From Arcuatula senhousia (taxonomy: Eukaryota; Mollusca; Bivalvia; Mytilida; Mytilidae): DNA of 64,000 nt. The position numbers and the translations under genes are program-made. Below the pieces are notes generated by a model that ran no database searches, was not told the origin of the DNA, and worked only from the letters and a program-made list of their open reading frames with translations. How positions within the stretch are numbered: position 1 is the stretch's first letter; every line of letters starts with the position of its first letter. Below, piece after piece: positions 1 through 10,184 of the stretch. Where the stretch lies: positions 15,828,745-15,892,744 of the forward strand of contig OZ020316.1 in assembly GCA_963971305.1 (NCBI GenBank), written 5' to 3'.

Positions 1-963
1 AGGTGTTGTGCATAAGATATGGGTAACCTGAGTCATAACGGACATACTGACGGACGGACGGACATTCCTTTCACTTGTTAAGCGGGGCATTCTGAAATCT
101 GGAAAAGATGTTTACTTATTGCAATTTGAAAACATTCACTTTCTGAAGTCCTCAGGTCCTTATACTTCTACTTTTATAAAAGACCATAAGCGCACAATGT
201 TACACGTTCACTCACCACTCATGAACCAACAAAAACTGCAATTGCTTTTGTTAAAACCAAGCGCATAAAAGATAGGTTTAAGGAGTCACAAAATGTTGTG
301 GCCCCTTTTTACACATTATACCCGCGGTTCGAAAAGAGGGGCATACTTATATCATTGTTTGAATTCTATGTTTGAGAAATTCTAACGAAATTAAACATTA
401 AAACAAAATTCAAGAAAATACATATAGTAACTTTTGTCCAAAAAGTACAATTTATTGGTCATTTTAAATATTTAAAATAAAACACATTACCCGGTACTAA
501 ATGTATACTGTTTTGTCATTGTTTTTATTTTTGTTTACAATTTGTGTTTGGGTCTGAAATTAATTGATAACTAATGTTGTCACAAGGATAAGGTTTAACA
601 TAAAATTAGCCATCTTACCATAAAAAGACTTGTATCCTCTTAGTATCATATTGAATAACGTTTTGGAAAAAGTGACCCTTTTATAACACAATTACAAATT
701 CGGCCTCCCAAAGGGCACAAATTGACCGCGGAAATCTCGTTCGTTACGCTTACAAATAGTCAACGAACACGAAGATGAATGACGAACAAATTTATACCTA
801 AAACACGTTTCATAATGAAAATATGCATAAAAAACGACAGGCTTATAATTCGATGATAGGCCGAATCCTCATCATGCTGTGTTAACCTGAAGAATATCAT
901 TTTCTTCCTTATAAAAATTTAATAAAGTTTTCAAACTAATACATCATCAACACAATATGATAT
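1..963. other. AT-rich non-coding stretch
   Basis: No credible coding region. The first ~80 bases end in a run of GACGGACGGAC-type repeats, which resemble the tail of a repeat also glimpsed near 15350 and 55370. The rest shows nothing recognisable. Confidence 0.4.
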
Positions 964-1329
964 ATTTGGGCGGATGTAACTGAATTTTTCACATAATTTG
1001 AATTTAAGAATAGAAACGAGTTTCTAATAGTGTTGTGCATTTTGTGATGAATTTGAAGTTGATGCACAGTTTTGACGTATGTCTGAAAGGGTTTATAATG
1101 GAGATCTTACTAATGGTTATGTAACTGTGATTGTATCTTGGTTTCTGTCAATCAATAACAAATGATTTGAAAAAAAAATATAATTTTAATTGTGAGTTTA
1201 AGTTTGAGAATTATATAAACCTTAAGATGGCGAGGAATTATTTTAAAGATGGTGAAGAAAAAGAAGTCTGCGTACTGACAAATCACCTTCAACCACTTTG
1301 GGTAGACGTTCCAGTTGCATATTGGGAAA

Positions 1330-1505
1330 AACAAGTGTACGCTATGGCAAGGGTACAGTATAGCCTGACGACCCCGGCATATTCCACCTTAGGAACAAAT
1401 CCCAGTCGTTCTGTTGGCAAAGGAGCATGACACAATGTCAGTTTCTGAGCGCTCTTGCGGACTTGAATCCACAAGCTTAAGGCTGCGTTTTGTTTATTCG
1501 CAAAA
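1330..1505 (-). repeat. SINE-like fragment (inside duplicated segment)
   Basis: Contains the family's shared words TATAGCCTGACGACCCCGGC, CAAATCCCAGTCG and TTTCTGAGCGCTC, in the orientation called minus here because the family's CTCA-tailed end would lie to the left. It is truncated on both sides and is repeated in the second segment copy at about 10547. Confidence 0.6.
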
Positions 1506-1589
1506 GGACACTAAGCAAACACATATTTGCCACCCGCACAAACATTATCTAGTCCTATATAACAAAAATAAAAATAACAAATGCAAATT

Positions 1590-2085
1590 TTGACCATTAA
1601 AGGGTCATCTGTAAGCTTCGACCCAATGGAGATTTTTGAAGAGGTTAATGAGCTGAAGGTTTTAAAAAATCAAGCATCAGCATTTCTCTATCTATTCTTT
1701 ATTCTTCAAGTGAGGGCAAAACATGAAATAAAACAATGTTTTACCTTAAAAGGGCCATACTTGTAATCCCTATAAAGGGTCATCTAACAACTTTGACCGA
1801 AGGGGAAACCTGCAAATTCAGGAGAGTCAAAGATCCTTAGAATTTTTCCTATATCTTATAGTTTTTACCCCATATTTTAATTTTAGTTACAACGGCCATG
1901 TTTTCTATTGAATTTTCAAAATGAGAATGGTTTACTGACTAAATGTCATAAATCAGCAAACTTTCGGTCAAACTGGTTCGATTTCAGAGGAAAAGATTTT
2001 AAAAATTGTTTACGAAGGACGACGGACGCAGCATGATGGTATGAGCTTATATGATCTTTTGCAAGGTGAGCTAAAAAGGTAAGCG
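1590..2085 (+). repeat. Fragment of 'aaagggtcat' hairpin-ended repeat family
   Basis: Matches the element at 30981-31895 in word order: 'aaagggtcatct..aacttcgaccc', 'gagctgaa', 'tttctctatct', then a GACGACGGACGC stretch and 'aaggtgagctaa'. The 3' hairpin is truncated here. The same fragment lies in copy 2 (about 10795-11250 and 11865-11905). Confidence 0.6.
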
Positions 2086-2284
2086 GTCCAGGGCTTAGGG
2101 GTGTATATTTCACAACTTATTCGATATGCCAGGGCTTGTACTATTTTTTTAAGCCCGACGTCGTTGTCTTTGAGACCTGCTTTTAGACCAAGGTTATAAG
2201 AAAATACGCCTCATATGGTTTCAATTACTTTGTGACAGTTTGTTGTACTGATATGATCACCTCTTATCCCTATTATGTCTCACA

Positions 2285-2520
2285 TCAGTGTTGTGCTATG
2301 TGTAACCGGACCCTTAGATCGAAATGGAAGATGGAGGTTTAGCGCCATAAAACGTGGTTCAACCCAACATTTCTTTTGAAATGCCTGTACCAAGTCAGGA
2401 CCATTGCGATCTTTAATTTCTCTAGTATGTATATTTGCTTTGTTTTGTCTTTTTTTCTTGGATATACGAGATTGGTCATCCCAGTTGGTTTGTTTTTTGT
2501 TACATTTATCAGCTTCTTTA
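2285..2520 (+). repeat. Dispersed repeat ('gaaatgcctgtaccaagtca' family)
   Basis: The words 'ccataaaacgtggttcaaccc', 'gaaatgcctgtaccaagtca' and 'ttgttttgtctttt' recur in the duplicate at about 12840-13020, at 46230-46445, and reversed at 47040-47215. A related sequence is common in bivalve genomes (from memory, not checked here). No coding potential is evident. Confidence 0.6.
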
Positions 2521-3727
2521 ATTCAGAATCAATGGGTAGGAAGAGAAAAAAATTGCACAATCTGATAATGAAATAAAGCAACGAGTCTACAGCCTACTAA
2601 AGGAACCATGAGCTTACATGCTTTAAGTGACTTACTGTTAGCTACAAGGAAAAAGTCATGTTTTTCGTCAGCAGAGTTTTGTTGATGGTAAATTTGTTGT
2701 AGAAAGCTCATCTGACGGTTTGGAAAAGCATATTACTAAACAGGGTTTAGACAATCAATGAGAGTCATAATGCTCAAGATGACAACCAACCACAAGAACG
2801 TTGACTAGGAACACAACAATTATGACTGGTTAACGGCCCTATACCAAGTTACATGGTATGTCGGCAAAATAGTTGAAGTTGATGCTGATGAAAGAATTTT
2901 AATATAAAACTAAATTAAGAGGATCCTATACATAAAACAACCCTGCAAAACTGGACTTGATTTGGGTATACAAATAACATATACTTAGCAAAATAAATAA
3001 GCCACTTGCAAGTGGAAAGTCTGACAGATCGTAAGTATTTTCAGCTGATGTTTTGGAGACAATAGCAAAGTCTATGTAGTATTCTTTCGTAACAGCATTG
3101 TATTGGACCCTATATATGACATTACTGAATAAAATATAGCACTATGTATGGTTTATAAAGTGTAAAAAATGTTTTGTGAACAACAAGTTGAAATAAGAAC
3201 AATTTGCTTCTCATTACTAACTGCTCTTCCTCACTGGTTACTCCGTAATAAATCAAAACCTTAACAAAATTTGATGAAAACCCCTACCTACTTATTATAT
3301 CTACAAACTACCATAATGACAATAGAAAATAATGAGATGTAAAGATTGCAGACATGCCTACATAGAGAATTTGGTAATTTTTAAGCACTCAGTTTTATTA
3401 GATAAAAGGTGACCAATAATGTTTGGCTTTTTTTTTTAAATAAATCCAACTATCATTCAGAAATTTGAGGTACCCTTTCACTCCCATGAAATGAAACAGT
3501 AAAATTGTAGTTACCCGGATAATTTATTTTTAAACTCTGTAGGGTCTTTTACGATTAAGGCTTTTGGGTCGACAGATAAAATGTTTTCCTTATTATTTTG
3601 TGTTATTCGAAACCGTATTGGCCTTACCCCATCTCACTATAACGAATATGCGCTGATTGAAAATAAAGCAATTACCAACGAACCAGTTTAAAAAGCCTTC
3701 GTCGCTGTCATGTTCATATTTTAAATA

Positions 3728-4650
3728 CAGTCAAACCTGTCTTAACGACCACCTGTATTCAACGACCTCCTGTCTTGAGCGACCCTATTCATTCCCCCCC
3801 CCCCCCAACAGTTTTTACTATGTTTTGCACCTGTATTCAGCGACAACCTGTCTAACGCGACTAGCGACCATATTTCTAGTTCATAAACGACCATAAATCC
3901 TCCGTTATGCGACTTTTTATTAACCGGAAGTTGTCAAAAAATCGGAAATATGATACGAAAATCGACGCGTTTCGTTCCCATTCAAAAATATTCCCCCAAA
4001 TGGAAGCAGAAATTTTGAAAGTAAACAGATTGTACTAGGTGAAGTTTAACAGCAGGAAGGACTGAATTTCCATATGTAGATTTGTTTATGTATTAAGTTG
4101 GCAAATGAAGATTTAAACTGAACAACTCTGGGGATGGAATTCAGTCTCATCGTCATAATAAACAATCTGTTCCACAAACTTTCAAATGTCAATGCCAATG
4201 GTGGATGAATTTTAAAATCAAAGGTTAGTTCATTCAGTCATCAAAAATTACTTAAGCCCTTGCAACTCTTGAAACTGGAAAACAGGTTTATCAGTATAAT
4301 AATTTATCTGTCCCTTAAACTTTTAGTTTTTACTGGTGAATGAACTATATTTACATAAACCTGATAAACTCAAAGGTTAGTCCTACCAGTAGCTGCATGC
4401 CTTTAAATTTTTATTGGTAAATAAATGTTACATGTATTTACATCAATTCAAATGTTATTCCTACATGAAGCTGTCATCGTAAATTATTTTGCCCCTTAGG
4501 CCTTACAGTACCTTGCAGACATTCAAAAAAAAGCTAAAGATTTTGTCATGGATAATATGACCGATGCCAAACCTGTATTCAGTGACCACCTGTCTTATGT
4601 GACTTTTTTTACCTTGTCCCTTCAAGGGTCACTTAAGACAGGTTTGACTG
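3728..4650. mobile_element. TA-flanked MITE with CAGTCAAACCTGTCTTAA ends
   Basis: The left end CAGTCAAACCTGTCTTAA is the exact reverse complement of the right end TTAAGACAGGTTTGACTG, and TA dinucleotides flank both sides, as expected for Tc1/mariner-pogo type elements. Further subterminal repeats ('acctgtattcagcgac', 'cctgtcttatgtgac') occur inside. There is no transposase ORF, so it is non-autonomous. The second segment copy is uninterrupted at the equivalent position (around 14935), which gives a natural empty site. A run of 14 C residues lies at about 3796. Confidence 0.85.
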
Positions 4651-5170
4651 TACTAGTACCCACTGGGTTTAGTCTGTCATTCTCAAAACCATTCCATATG
4701 GTAACAGCGAAGAGCAATATATCGTATACATGATTTTAGTGGAAGTATACATTTTATGCATGAAAATGATTACTTAAGAACGCATGAATTATCTCTCTTT
4801 CATCTAAAATTGGGCTATTCGATAGGAAGATAGACCAATAACAATTTAAAATAGTCAGAAAAATCTTATTGAAAGTTTAACCAGGAAGACTATAGCAAAA
4901 GGTTGAGTTTAACAGATATGTAATTATGTCTTGAAGAAGAAGTTAGCTTGTTCTACATTTATTTGTTTTAATTTGTAAAATGTTTGTGGGTTGTGGCTTT
5001 ACTTATGAGCCCCAAGAGGCACCCGCTATCCAAAGTAAAAGGCCTGCAGCGTGTAGTTATAATTCATTCTGGTAAAAAAGCAATCGAATGATGTGACCAT
5101 ACCATAATATTTGTCATACATTTGCCCTTTTTGCATGACATACACGTGTCTGTGTTAAGAATACTGGGTC

Positions 5171-5272
5171 CTCATAATTGGTCGATCAACACTTTTCAAT
5201 TTGTTGTTTCATTTTGTTCTTGTCCTGAATGTTACTGAAATATAGTCGATTTGACATTAAACAAACAGAAAT
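5171..5272. other. Short stretch between duplication end and retroelement
   Basis: Present only next to copy 1. It includes 'tgtcctgaatgttactgaaa' and 'acattaaacaaacagaaatca', wording reminiscent of retroelement tails. Not classified. Confidence 0.3.
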
Positions 5273-5484
5273 CAATTACTCTTCAAAACTTTGTATTAAA
5301 CTAAGGAGAAAAAGAAAAATTCAAAATAAAAACATTTATTAGGCATCAGATTTTCATGGACATACGACATACACATAATGACATATGACACAAAGAGACA
5401 GGTCTAGACAAATACAAACACGGTTACATTCCAAGCACATGTAACACACAAAGACAAACATATAACATATATATCAAAATACCC
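5273..5484 (-). repeat. Ngaro 3' repeat B2
   Basis: 212 bp, nearly identical to 5843-6054. Both begin CAATTACTCTTCAAAACTTT and end ATATCAAAATACCC; an AATTC versus AAATC difference is visible near the start. This is the outermost end of the retroelement. Confidence 0.85.
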
Positions 5485-5842
5485 AAAAAACAATATCAAA
5501 AATAAAAGAATAAAGGGCTGGGTGGGCGGGTTTTTCAAAAAATTTACAAACATAAGTTGATCGACGCTTCAACTTAGGGAAAAATAACAAAATTTATACG
5601 ACCTGCTCAATGAAAAATCTGAGTAAGAATGACTTAAAAATTAATCGAAACGAAAAGAAACTTAATGAATACAAATCACAAATATCGACCAACCAAAATT
5701 AATTAATTAAGTTGTATAACATATACCTACGAAGAAATATCACCGAGGCGTGAAATTCACTGAACCAAAAAACACCCCCAGTAGAAAAAACCAAAAAGTA
5801 TTTGAATTTTAATTAATCATTTTTGCGAATTAAAAAATTTCA
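5485..5842 (-). repeat. Ngaro spacer, candidate A2 segment
   Basis: This 358-bp AT-rich segment lies between the two 212-bp repeats, where an A2 copy of the 5' terminal repeat should sit. Its partner A1 cannot be checked because the 5' end of the element is missing. Confidence 0.55.
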
Positions 5843-6054
5843 CAATTACTCTTCAAAACTTTGTATTAAACTAAGGAGAAAAAGAAAAAATCAAAATAAA
5901 AACATTTATTAGGCATCAGATTTTCATGGACATACGACATACACATAATGACATATGACACAAAGAGACAGGTCTAGACAAATACAAACACGGTTACATT
6001 CCAAGCACATGTAACACACAAAGACAAACATATAACATATATATCAAAATACCC
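5843..6054 (-). repeat. Ngaro 3' repeat B1
   Basis: Inner copy of the 212-bp direct repeat, placed downstream of the SGNH hydrolase reading frame. Between it and that frame (6055-6340), a block containing 'cctctcc.tcaacaataggagataagctt' occurs twice, at about 6136 and 6254. Confidence 0.85.
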
Positions 6055-6340
6055 GCCAAACCGAAGGTCAGCCAAAAAACAAATAAAAAAAAAATAAAAT
6101 AAAGTCAAGTTTTACCTAGGAATCAGTTACCACAAACCTCTCCTTCAACAATAGGAGATAAGCTTAAAGTAACCTTTCTTAATAAAATTGAAATATGTTG
6201 TAATTCACTAAACAAAACTTAATCCAATCCAAATCTAGAATAAGTGACCACCAACCTCTCCCTCAACAATAGGAGATAAGCTTTAGGTAACCTTCTAGTC
6301 GATAAGACGAAAATAAAATAATTAAATACAAAAATCCAAC

Positions 6341-6904
6341 TTACAAATGAGCCAGAGTATTAGCTACACCATGTACGAATTTATTAATCCCAGCATGATT
6401 CAAATGTAACCTGTCATTTTGATCAAACAGAGCAAACTTAGGTCTACCAAATCTATCTAAAAAAGTCTTATTTATTGTCAAGACCTTAACTTTACATCTG
6501 TTAATCTTCACATTACTATTATTAAAGGCCAGATCCACCAAAACATCATTGAAACCAGAAACAATAACATTAGAAAACCTATAATCAACAGGTCTAGGTA
6601 AAATAGGTGACAATAAAATACAACATGTATTATTACAAGAAGCAATAGATTCAATAATAGAAATAATATTAGATCTAAATTGATCACTACTTAGATGAAA
6701 AATATCATTTGTACCAATATGGACAATGATATTACAAAAATCTTGCAACAAAAATTCCCCACGATCTAACTTATGAATTAAACGACCCGAGGTCAACCCC
6801 CCAAATGCCTGTATATCTGTATTCTTTAATTCAGGTAAGTATTTAACCATTGAATCACCTATAATTAGAGTTGACCTTTTCCAAGCCTTTTGACCTAAAA
6901 CAAA
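6341..6904 (-). CDS. SGNH/GDSL-type hydrolase domain of the Ngaro element
   Basis: A serine esterase/lipase-like fold domain of the kind carried by some Ngaro and other retroelements; its role in retrotransposition is unknown. The visible blocks are IIGDS (nucleophile Ser) just upstream of the first Met, GGLTS, GTND (block III Asn), and DRLHLNHAG near the C-terminus, which supplies the Asp and His. All catalytic blocks are present. The first ATG in the frame (6850) lies immediately after the GDS motif, so starting there would remove the nucleophile. Translation must therefore begin upstream or arrive by fusion with the recombinase, which is in the same frame and separated by 48 nt containing two stops. 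The protein is about 187 residues if read from the preceding stop. Confidence 0.75.
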   Translation of the reverse strand, partial: FVLGQKAWKRSTLIIGDSMVKYLPELKNTDIQAFGGLTSGRLIHKLDRGEFLLQDFCNIIVHIGTNDIFHLSSDQFRSNIISIIESIASCNNTCCILLSPILPRPVDYRFSNVIVSGFNDVLVDLAFNNSNVKINRCKVKVLTINKTFLDRFGRPKFALFDQNDRLHLNHAGINKFVHGVANTLAHL

Positions 6905-6919
6905 TTAATACACATGCAA

Positions 6920-7768
6920 TTATTTAACAACAAGACATAAACCTATGTTAGCTAGGCAGTATTTTAAAAAAGAATTGAATAGTTTGTAACTAACAGGCTT
7001 ATTTCTATGAGACTTGACATCTTTGATTAAAAAGGCCGGAGAACTATTATTCAAAACTTTAAAACGCTTACACATTATAATATAATCTGAAAAAGGACAA
7101 AGATCTGAATTCACATTTCTAATAAGTGGAATTTCTAACTTTCTCTCTCCAAATTGAATAGTCTTACTCCAATTAAAAGTTACAACCAACATATCACTAA
7201 AAACTTTAATGTCCTCTCTTTTTAGACACTTAAAGGCTTCACCTTCTGGTCCTACAAGATTAGATTTTCGACACATAAGAAAAAACGAAAATAAAAACAA
7301 ACACCAGTAAGTCAAATGATTAACATTATTGAAATCTAAAACGGATTTAATTCTGAGTAAAATATCTGGTGTAATAGGCAAAGCGGGTCTAATAGCATGA
7401 GGATTTACCCTACGCAAACCTTTAAAAAATAATCTAAAATAAAATGAATCAAAATGAGAAAAGGGCAAATCTAATATAAGATGTAAAGTTTTAACCCCTT
7501 GCACATAATTCCTAACAGAATCAACGCTCACAAAGGAGCGAGATAAAAACTGACAATATAGACAGATTGTCTCTAAAGAACATGGTAATGCAATTAGATC
7601 ATAAAAAGTACAAAATAATAAAAAAGATCTCCATTGGATCCTTAAATTTTTCTGTGTTCCTACAGCGTACGCACTTTTCAAAGAAAACTTAGATTCAGCT
7701 CTAAGATTTTCTAAATCACCACTCATGTTGAAACCTAAAAAGAAAAGGATCTGGATGAATCTCAACAT
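6920..7768 (-). pseudogene. Tyrosine recombinase, C-terminally truncated
   Basis: Resembles the DNA integration enzyme of DIRS/Ngaro elements. The N-terminal SAM-like region (GTQKNLRIQWRSFLLFC, then SVRNYVQGVKTLH) and the start of the catalytic domain with the box I arginine (FFLMCRKSNLVG) are clear. The protein then stops soon after FNSFLKYCLANIGL. Family members continue here with the HxxR box and the nucleophilic tyrosine, neither of which is present in any frame before the hydrolase. A start at 7726 (MSGDLENL) overlaps the end of the polymerase frame by 11 nt (ATGAGTGGTGA); an upstream ATG at 7768 adds 14 hydrophobic residues and looks less likely. Probably catalytically dead unless the missing half is supplied from elsewhere. 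Confidence 0.75.
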
Positions 7769-9482
7769 GTGATAAAAATTCTGATCGATTGCAGAATTCT
7801 TCTCGAAAACTAGATGATAAATACCATCTGGAAAGCAAATCTGAGGCTCGGTTATCTTCAGAACTTAAGTGAATTGCTTTTATTTCGCATTGCTTCACCG
7901 CACACACAAAAACTAACTCCCTCAAAAGACTCTGTAAAATTCTACTCCGGGTCCTACCCCTATTAATCACCTGAACTGAAACCTCATTATCACAATAAAT
8001 ACAAATCTTAACACCTTCAACAGCCCATAACTTCAAACACACAATCACTGTTAACAGTTCTAAGGCATTAATATGAAATTTCTGTAATCTAACAAACTCC
8101 GGAAACTCACAATGAAAATACTGAGAACTGGAAATACCACCACAACCTGACAAGCAAGCATCACAAGAGAAAAACAAATCTGGCTCAGTCCATTCTTCCA
8201 GACTAATCATGGAAATACCATTATAAGTCAGCAAGAATTTAGACCACCAGTACACATCTTTCTTTAACTCGGACGAAACATCCAACAACTGAAGATCATC
8301 TGAAAACTCTCTCAGAAAATTCAAAATTCTAGAAATGAAAATTCTACCAGGTTTGACACAGCTAGCAACAAAGTTAAGCTTTCCTATAAGAGACTGAACT
8401 TCTTTCCTTTTAGCAGAATCCTTATCCAACCACTTAATTACCAACTCTGAAATTTCAATTAAACGATCCGGTGTTACTTCTAAAGTCAACTTATCTGAAT
8501 CAAACCAAACCCCAAGAAAAGACATCCTCGGAGAAGGTTCACAGGCTTTTTCAACTGACTCTTCTAACCCACAACAATCTAAGACCACCTTCATATTATC
8601 AAAAGACCTCTGAGCTTTACCCTGAACATCCGCTCCAGCAAAATCATCAAGATAATTAATAGCATCAACATCAAACCTAGACATGATAAAGTTCACAGCA
8701 CTAGTTATACGTTGACAAATATAAGCTGAAGATTTTAAACCCATAGGCAATACCCGATCAACAAAAATGTGACCACACCAAGAAAATCCAACAAAACTAT
8801 AATCCTTGGGATCTAAAGGAATCTGTCGATAAGCACGGCGCAAATCTCTTTTAAAAAGTAAGCAATGTCTACCCTTTCTTTTAATTATCTCAACTAACCT
8901 GTCAACATTGGGGTAATGAAGATCAACCCTATCTCCAAGATAATCAGTTTTATCTATACAATCATTGACAGAATGACCTCTCGGAAAACTGAGATCCATA
9001 ATAATACGCCTTTCATCAGAACCAGACTTCGGAACAGAATTCAAAGGAGATAAAACTAATTGATCCAAAAATGGACTTTCTTCAAACGGGCCTAAAATTG
9101 CTCCGTAAGAATTTTCCTTCTTGATATATTTATCAATGTCCTTGGGATAACAACGAGCCCCAGAATGATTCCTACATTTCCCTTCTGACAATTTAACATT
9201 TTCAGTGTGTTTAAGACCAATAGGCCAACCAAATTCCAAAAATTCACAAATAACTTTATCAAAATAAAACTCTAATTGAGCACGCCAAAAACTAATGTGC
9301 AATTTAGAATACACAGGAATCCTTAAGCTAGAAAAATTGTATGAATCTAAAGAAACAAGTTGATTGTGTAAATCAATCAAACTTAATTGACAAAAACTTT
9401 CATTCTGTAAAATACTATTACAAAGAGCGCAATGATCAACATTAAAAAATACATATGAAAGTTCAGGTAAACTAGGAATTAG
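7716..9482 (-). CDS. Reverse transcriptase-RNase H (pol), in frame with gag past a TGA
   Basis: Copies the element's RNA into DNA. Numbering from codon 9380, RT shows LSPLNSVPKSG and RRIIMDLSFPRGHSVND (about 110-140), FKRDLRRAYRQIPLD (176-190), LPMGLKSSAYICQRIT (211-226) and the catalytic YLDD box (243-246). RNase H follows with SCDACLSGCGG (Asp about 407), NALELL (Glu about 441), IYCDNE (Asp about 464) and NRASDLLSR (Asp about 514). All key acidic residues are present. The frame is open from the codon after the gag TGA, about 588 residues, and has no ATG near its start, which fits synthesis by stop-codon readthrough. It ends just inside the recombinase frame. No frameshift or internal stop was seen. 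Confidence 0.9.
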   Translation of the reverse strand, partial: LIPSLPELSYVFFNVDHCALCNSILQNESFCQLSLIDLHNQLVSLDSYNFSSLRIPVYSKLHISFWRAQLEFYFDKVICEFLEFGWPIGLKHTENVKLSEGKCRNHSGARCYPKDIDKYIKKENSYGAILGPFEESPFLDQLVLSPLNSVPKSGSDERRIIMDLSFPRGHSVNDCIDKTDYLGDRVDLHYPNVDRLVEIIKRKGRHCLLFKRDLRRAYRQIPLDPKDYSFVGFSWCGHIFVDRVLPMGLKSSAYICQRITSAVNFIMSRFDVDAINYLDDFAGADVQGKAQRSFDNMKVVLDCCGLEESVEKACEPSPRMSFLGVWFDSDKLTLEVTPDRLIEISELVIKWLDKDSAKRKEVQSLIGKLNFVASCVKPGRIFISRILNFLREFSDDLQLLDVSSELKKDVYWWSKFLLTYNGISMISLEEWTEPDLFFSCDACLSGCGGISSSQYFHCEFPEFVRLQKFHINALELLTVIVCLKLWAVEGVKICIYCDNEVSVQVINRGRTRSRILQSLLRELVFVCAVKQCEIKAIHLSSEDNRASDLLSRWYLSSSFREEFCNRSEFLSHVEIHPDPFLFRFQHEW

Positions 9483-9485
9483 TCA
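9480..9485 (-). promoter_or_regulatory. Candidate readthrough stop TGA-CTA between gag and pol
   Basis: The gag stop reads AAG TGA CTA, and pol continues in the same frame. UGA followed by CUA is the best-known readthrough-prone stop context in animal cells and several RNA viruses. That the two frames agree is seen directly; readthrough itself is inferred. Confidence 0.6.
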
Positions 9486-10184
9486 CTTTCTTTTAGCATT
9501 TGGACAGACATCGGCACATTCGGGGTGATTACGTTGTTGTCCATCTTTCTGTAAACAAGAGGCACAAATGTGCAAAACTGAACGTACCACACCTCGAATT
9601 GTATCATTATGTGGAGAAAATTTTTCTTCGCATTTATTCCGTTGGTATTTGTAGCAAAACCACACAGAATTCTTAGGAAACTGAGACTTACTATTTTTTG
9701 AATCTGCCTTATCAACAGATAAAAGTTTCCCTGTCAAAATTGCACTTTCCAAAACCTGCGGGTCATCTTTCCAAGATTTTTTCCCAATTTCAATTTGACG
9801 AAGCCAAGCGGCATAAAAATCTAATATAGCTGACCATTGATATATGTTGGAAAAATAAGAAATCTTTTGAAGTAAACTCAGTCTACCTTCAATTTCAGAT
9901 TTATCTTTACAAAAATTGGAAATAATTTCCAACTCACCAGCAACGAATTGCTTAAATGTCAATTGTTTAAATTTAATATCTCGATTTACATACTCAAACT
10001 GTAAGTAATTGTGAGGAAAACATTGCGGATTCCTAACCTTATCAGAAGATTTAATTCTTATACCGGATTTACAAGTCTTTCTTCGAGAATTGTTAAACTG
10101 ACATTCAGAAGAGTCAGACCCAGAATCAGAATTCTTACTAGAAGAATCAGAATCAGAGTCTGTACTAAAACCCCGATCTCGATT
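9483..10184 (-). CDS. Gag-like nucleocapsid protein, 5'-truncated
   Basis: Structural protein of the retroelement. The frame stays open from the element boundary at 10184 to a TGA at 9483-9485, about 233 residues, with the true N-terminus missing. It starts in a Ser/Asp-rich stretch (STDSDSDSSSK, SDSGSDSSE) followed by a basic segment, a helical core (FVAGELEIISNFCKD, LDFYAAWLRQIE) and a Cys/His cluster near the C-terminus. That cluster has the pattern WFCYKYQRNKC, then H, HICASC, and NHPECADVC, which resembles the zinc-binding tail of DIRS/Ngaro Gag proteins. It is followed in the same frame by pol after the stop codon TGA CTA. Confidence 0.75.
   Translation of the reverse strand, partial: NRDRGFSTDSDSDSSSKNSDSGSDSSECQFNNSRRKTCKSGIRIKSSDKVRNPQCFPHNYLQFEYVNRDIKFKQLTFKQFVAGELEIISNFCKDKSEIEGRLSLLQKISYFSNIYQWSAILDFYAAWLRQIEIGKKSWKDDPQVLESAILTGKLLSVDKADSKNSKSQFPKNSVWFCYKYQRNKCEEKFSPHNDTIRGVVRSVLHICASCLQKDGQQRNHPECADVCPNAKRK

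Larger units (their letters stand above)
964..5170 (+). repeat. Direct segmental repeat, copy 1
   Basis: This segment is repeated in the same orientation at 10182-15765. Both copies open with ATTTGGGCGGATGTAACTG and run in parallel through the same SINE fragment, the same 'aaagggtcat' repeat and the same unassigned DNA. Aligned stretches look about 95% identical by eye. Copy 1 lacks several blocks present in copy 2 (11250-11845, 11910-12270, 12330-12610, about 14070-14770) but contains a MITE at 3728-4650 that copy 2 lacks. Clear homology ends near GTGTCTGTG at about 5160. It could be an old duplication, two copies of a larger repeat, or two alleles left side by side in an assembly. Confidence 0.85.
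5273..10184 (-). mobile_element. Ngaro-type tyrosine-recombinase retrotransposon, 5'-truncated
   Basis: Read on the minus strand the order is gag, reverse transcriptase-RNase H, tyrosine recombinase (partial), SGNH hydrolase, then a 212-bp repeat, a 358-bp spacer and the same 212-bp repeat again. This B1-A2-B2 arrangement is the split direct repeat layout of Ngaro elements. The matching A1 copy expected upstream of gag is missing because the element stops inside gag at the boundary with duplicated segment copy 2. There is no integrase or protease, and no methyltransferase domain as in DIRS. The recombinase lacks its C-terminal catalytic part, so the copy is probably inactive. Assignment to Ngaro rather than DIRS or PAT rests on repeat layout and domain set. 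Confidence 0.85.

Noticed and set aside
8471..8659. Plus-strand ORF inside the RT
   Set aside because: Antisense shadow of the RT-RNase H frame.
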